The notes under the pieces: generated by a model
The model's input: only the letters and a program-made list of their open reading frames with translations
Database searches by the model: none
What the model was told of the DNA's origin: nothing
In this document: piece by piece, positions 61,501 to 64,000 of the stretch
How the letters are laid out: every line of letters begins with the position of its first letter
Numbering within the stretch: position 1 is the first letter of the stretch
Made by a program: the position numbers and the translations under genes
Assembly (NCBI GenBank): GCA_023435225.1
Contig: JAEYRX010000040.1
Span: 1-64,000 of the forward strand
DNA: 64,000 bases
DNA from: Bacillota bacterium
Lineage (GTDB): Bacteria > Bacillota > UBA4882 > UBA8346
Direction of reading: 5' to 3'

Positions 61501-64000
61501 ATTAGTAGTAGTACGCTCAAATGTTTTATAAGTTTCGTCATAAGTAATAGCAGTAGTCTGATTCTTACCATCCGTTATTGAAGTCAGATTACCGTAATCA
61601 TCATAACTATATTTAAAACTGACATCCTGATCATCGTTTTCAAAATCTTTCTGAATGAGTAAATGATTTTCATTGTAAGTAAACCTAGTTTCCATCGCAA
61701 GTCCGGTTGTGCCATCCAGCCGTGGAGCATACTTTCTAGTAACCGATGGTTGCATGATCCAGTTTAGATTATCAATATTGTACTGAGTCTCAACCAGTTG
61801 AACATCAGATGGTTCGTTAATATCACCAAGATTATTGGTTTTAGTAAGATTGCCGTAATCGTCATACTCGTACAAAGTTTTATACTCTATCGGGGTTGAC
61901 TGGCCGTTGTAGTTTAGACTGTTTTCTTCTGAGACATAGATAAAGTTAACGTCGTGATATATAGGGTTGTTGCTGTTATTGATAATATTTCTTTTAGTAT
62001 ATGTATATCTTTTCTCCAGATATTTTTCCCGGTTGGGACCGAGGATTTCCACTCTGTCTATCTGGCCGCGCAAATCTATGTCGTCCTGGCGGTAGTAGGT
62101 AATTTGGGAATTAATTGCACTCCCATTGCTTTTTTCATTCAACTTTTCGATTGAAGTAAAACCGAAATTTATACGTTCTTGCGGGAATCCCAAATGAAAT
62201 ATTTTATTTGAAAATTTATAACTATTGATTATCTGTTCCCCAGATATATTGTCATATGTTATTTTGGTAACAAGAAGACTTGAATTATTGTTAGCGATGT
62301 TGGGATATGACTTCCCACTAGGAAAAACAGCTCCTAAAACGAGTGGTGTAGGTTTATAACTAATTGAAATAGTTCCTCCAATTGAAGTGTTTATAGTATT
62401 TAAAAAATCAGAATTAAAACCAATAGATTTCCAAACATATAACATACCATTTGTTTCAAAAGAAATAACATCCTTTAGTCCATCACCATTGAAATTTCCT
62501 AACATATAACGGTTTGCCCCTATATCGCCACCATTTTGAGCCCACATTGATGGTCCAGTGAACCCTCCTTTTGGTTTCGATAACCAAACATAGAGTCCGC
62601 CATTTGTTTCGAATGAGATTACATCCATAAGGCCATCCCCGTTAAAATCTCCTAATTTATATCGGTTTGTACCTATATCGCCACCATTTTGTGCCCACAT
62701 TGATGGTCCAGTAAATCCTCCTTTTGGTCTCGATAACCAAACATAGAGTCCGCCATTTGTTTCGAATGAGATTACATCCGTAAGGCCATCCCCGTTAAAA
62801 TCTCCTAATTGGTATCGATTGGCCCCAATATCTCCACCATTTTGAGCCCACATTGATGGCCTATTAAATCCACCTTCCGGTTTTGCTAACCAAACATATA
62901 ATCCTCCATTTGTTTCAAATGAAATTACATCGGTTCGGCCATCTCCATTGAAATCTCCCAATTGATATCGGCCTGCACCTATATCGCCACCATTTCGAGC
63001 CCACATTGATGGCCCATTAAATCCACCTCCCGGTTTTGCTAACCAAACATATAGTCCACCATTTGTTTCAAATGAGATTACATCGATAAGACCATCTCCG
63101 TTAAAATCTCCTAATTGGTATCTATTGGCCCCAATATCTCCGCCATTTTGAGCCCACATTGATGGTCCAGTAAATCCTCCATTTAGTTTTGATAACCAAA
63201 CATATAATCCACCATTTGTTTCAAATGAGATTACATCCGTAAGGCCATCCCCGTTAAAATCTCCTAATTTATATCGAGCAGAACCTATATCACCACCATT
63301 TCTACCCCAACCTGAAAATGTATCCAGGCGGTTTGTCCCTTCTTGCCAACTAAATTTAGTAATAGGTAAAGTTTTTCCGCTTCCTTTATAACTTTGTTCG
63401 ACGTAAGGACCGTTCAAAGGCGTGTCTCCATCATTCCCATATTCCTGAATTGCAATAAGTCTGCTTCTCCCAGTGCAAGCGCCATACTCATAATCAAGCC
63501 GATACTTTTTTAATAGACTTCTGTCAATTTTCACTGTAATCCATTTAAGCCTATATTCCATGTCAAGTAGCGCAGGATTATACAATGGATAATGGTCGTT
63601 TCTCTTTTCGTAAAAGAATTCCACCTTCTGGTATACTTGTAAAGAGTATATCTCATTCTTCGTATAAATAATCCTTACGGGATAATAATCTCCATTAACC
63701 GCATCCTCATTATACTCCACCACATAATAATTCCCTTGCAGATCAATCACCTTACTCAACGACCATAATCTAGCGTTCCCGCCCTTGCCAACCGCATCAA
63801 CATGCCCATCAGTCGCTGTAGTATGTTCACTTCCCGGATATCCAAAATACATCTTGATCCCATTTTTTAAAGATACCACCCAATAGGAAGTAGCCGAATT
63901 AAGATTTACCGCCTCAATCCTCACAAAACTCTCCCGCTCTGTATGATAAACCCCGTTTTGGTCCTTAACCAACTTCTCTCCATTATATAAATAATGATCA
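58516..64000 (-). CDS. Giant SpvB/FG-GAP/RHS polymorphic toxin, 5' end outside window
   Basis: At least 1828 residues, open through the window edge. The visible start belongs to an SpvB/TcdB-type N-terminal region (GYPGSEHTTATDGHVDAVGKGG). Then come six 51-residue FG-GAP/VCBS-like repeats with a DFNGDGxxD calcium loop, coded by almost identical 153-base units (about 62430-63310). Next are many YD repeats (YDANGNL, YDSLNRL, YDEI), then the RHS core (YYHQDHLGSSLALTD, YYYGARYYDPMLGRFISPD, NRYTYCHNNPV, DPTG). The last 280 residues are the toxin tip: glycine-rich membrane-like start, a middle unknown part, and an end NSCVSYASRALWLCGVPNIGVHPYLW with Cys and His as in papain-like peptidase tips. An exported propeller protein follows as candidate immunity gene. 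Confidence 0.88.
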   Translation of the reverse strand, partial: DHYLYNGEKLVKDQNGVYHTERESFVRIEAVNLNSATSYWVVSLKNGIKMYFGYPGSEHTTATDGHVDAVGKGGNARLWSLSKVIDLQGNYYVVEYNEDAVNGDYYPVRIIYTKNEIYSLQVYQKVEFFYEKRNDHYPLYNPALLDMEYRLKWITVKIDRSLLKKYRLDYEYGACTGRSRLIAIQEYGNDGDTPLNGPYVEQSYKGSGKTLPITKFSWQEGTNRLDTFSGWGRNGGDIGSARYKLGDFNGDGLTDVISFETNGGLYVWLSKLNGGFTGPSMWAQNGGDIGANRYQLGDFNGDGLIDVISFETNGGLYVWLAKPGGGFNGPSMWARNGGDIGAGRYQLGDFNGDGRTDVISFETNGGLYVWLAKPEGGFNRPSMWAQNGGDIGANRYQLGDFNGDGLTDVISFETNGGLYVWLSRPKGGFTGPSMWAQNGGDIGTNRYKLGDFNGDGLMDVISFETNGGLYVWLSKPKGGFTGPSMWAQNGGDIGANRYMLGNFNGDGLKDVISFETNGMLYVWKSIGFNSDFLNTINTSIGGTISISYKPTPLVLGAVFPSGKSYPNIANNNSSLLVTKITYDNISGEQIINSYKFSNKIFHLGFPQERINFGFTSIEKLNEKSNGSAINSQITYYRQDDIDLRGQIDRVEILGPNREKYLEKRYTYTKRNIINNSNNPIYHDVNFIYVSEENSLNYNGQSTPIEYKTLYEYDDYGNLTKTNNLGDINEPSDVQLVETQYNIDNLNWIMQPSVTRKYAPRLDGTTGLAMETRFTYNENHLLIQKDFENDDQDVSFKYSYDDYGNLTSITDGKNQTTAITYDETYKTFERTTTNPLGQTKETIYDYLMRPIKVTDANGVVWETVYDEFSREKATIAPGDTAANPTTRKSYPDEFIDTQTGKQLFPSRMKIELKESDGNYIEKYQYIDGLGRVIQEKTEAESGWITVDYYFDGVREYKTSVPYITTGFEYSTPDPNIKYKWIEFDPLGRETLIHNTDGTSVQKIYHQQETMTIDEKGHVTGKKVIGNTEYVTSYTGVYPNQTVYATTVTQKAWDKIQIIDAKGNVIEVSLDMLGRKIGFKDPDMGLWSYTYDANGNLLTQTDAKGQTLKMYYDSLNRLTKKEYPDLSATCVYYDESGHGYAKGRVTRVIYDGGGESYEYDARGRVAALTQTIDSHTKTLRKTYDSQDRVITEIYPDGEVVSFTYNRSGNLDTLIGDSPYINGIDYSPLGKVTKMRYGNGVETDYDYYDQADEYDNTALTYYSYRLKQIHVSSGANDIFKLAYEYDRAGNIKEKKDSGDEYFTESYGYDDLNRLIIAGSSAYGFKQYQYDEINNIVRKELKSYQYSVSQPHAVVNDGKFTYTYDANGNMASRSDGRIYNWDFDNKLVSLSDGGTYKYSPSGRRIEKIENGKFTLYYFAEYEEEFEGGSKTKTVKYYFANGQRVAENTNTDGLRYYHQDHLGSSLALTDINGVLIYRANYEPFGGTYYSLGDGNLKYKFTGQELDASELYYYGARYYDPMLGRFISPDSNLDGLNRYTYCHNNPVIYIDPTGEFFWLPVIIGAAFGAYEGYEIGNANGADGADLLGYVLGGAIIGGLSGYAGGAVTAAEIPMANTLGIMTSSSINSLGMYAISDGKTDLSICFGFGSYNFTQGEWNTLFDGDNQWSEDLGYFFGAMGNLTDVVSLPGGGVNVDAITQKKDVISHASVVNEAEGISISVGPAERVFIDLKSILFKTVDGKHWNNHASDGMKLPIFNVNKRILKYFSDQINKGQNFLGGELQYRVIGNSCVSYASRALWLCGVPNIGVHPYLWQTSLLLRQTGIYSSSYLGSQ
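62430..63310 (-). repeat. Six tandem 153-bp units coding FG-GAP repeats
   Basis: Near-identical tandem DNA units (each begins WxxNGGDIG in translation). Copies differ mainly in codon 3 and in the LID/RTD/LTD/LMD/LKD positions. The high nucleotide identity points to recent expansion or gene conversion inside the toxin gene. Confidence 0.88.

Noticed and set aside
62430..63310. Regularly spaced repeats that could suggest a CRISPR array
   Set aside because: The units are 153 bases, contiguous and in frame within the RHS toxin; there are no spacers.

Overview
The window looks like chromosomal DNA of a moderately AT-rich member of the Bacillota (Firmicutes) that probably has an outer membrane. 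The Firmicutes signal is the ylxM-ffh-rpsP-khpA-rimM-trmD-rplS-lepB gene order (16.6-21.5 kb), together with the DUF1540 and DUF378 genes and Shine-Dalgarno sites of the AGGAGG type. The diderm signal is a FadL/PorV-like barrel (22497-23534), two further barrel-like proteins or remnants (743-916, 41572-42507), and an alpha-2-macroglobulin/PbpC pair of the kind found in Gram-negatives (33390-41321). A lineage such as Hydrogenispora/Limnochordia would fit, but this is inference and no rRNA gene is present.

Layout. 0-6 kb: a cupin, two paralogous membrane proteins, a small Cys/His-rich protein, a cytoplasmic GH9 glycosidase and dipeptidase PepD. 6.3-14 kb: a signalling block of two tandem soluble histidine kinases with LacI-like sugar-sensor domains, a receiver-GGDEF-EAL protein and a STAS-like protein, then thymidine kinase. 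15-21.5 kb: a TPR protein, a hypothetical protein and the ribosomal/SRP operon behind a near-consensus sigma-A promoter. 22-33 kb: an outer-membrane protein, a PKD-repeat exported protein, a DeoR regulator, galK, galE, an NDH-2-like oxidoreductase, a GH130 mannoside phosphorylase and DUF378. 33-43 kb: pbpC, A2M and two exported proteins. 43-49 kb: a HisI homologue with altered metal residues, a DUF692/MNIO enzyme, a GT2 glycosyltransferase, a RACo-like ASKHA protein, thioredoxin and DUF6132. 49-52 kb: a lipoprotein metalloprotease, a duplicated-domain protein and decayed gene ends. 52.5-64 kb: an accessory region with a complete IS66, RHS fragments, an orphan RHS toxin tip with a candidate immunity gene, and a giant SpvB/FG-GAP/RHS toxin that runs off the window edge with an exported propeller protein behind it.

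How they may work together. GH9, GH130, GalK, GalE and the DeoR regulator suggest intracellular breakdown of plant-type oligosaccharides; the sugar-sensor kinases could feed a c-di-GMP response. PbpC and A2M form a periplasmic repair/defence pair. The RHS block is a polymorphic-toxin locus remodelled by IS66.

The other striking property is the density of palindromic intergenic elements: a 98-bp family in four copies, a roughly 117-bp family in three, an 87-bp family in two, several single copies including one apparently nested insertion, and hairpins built from degenerate short direct repeats. Together they fill most intergenic regions above 150 bp.
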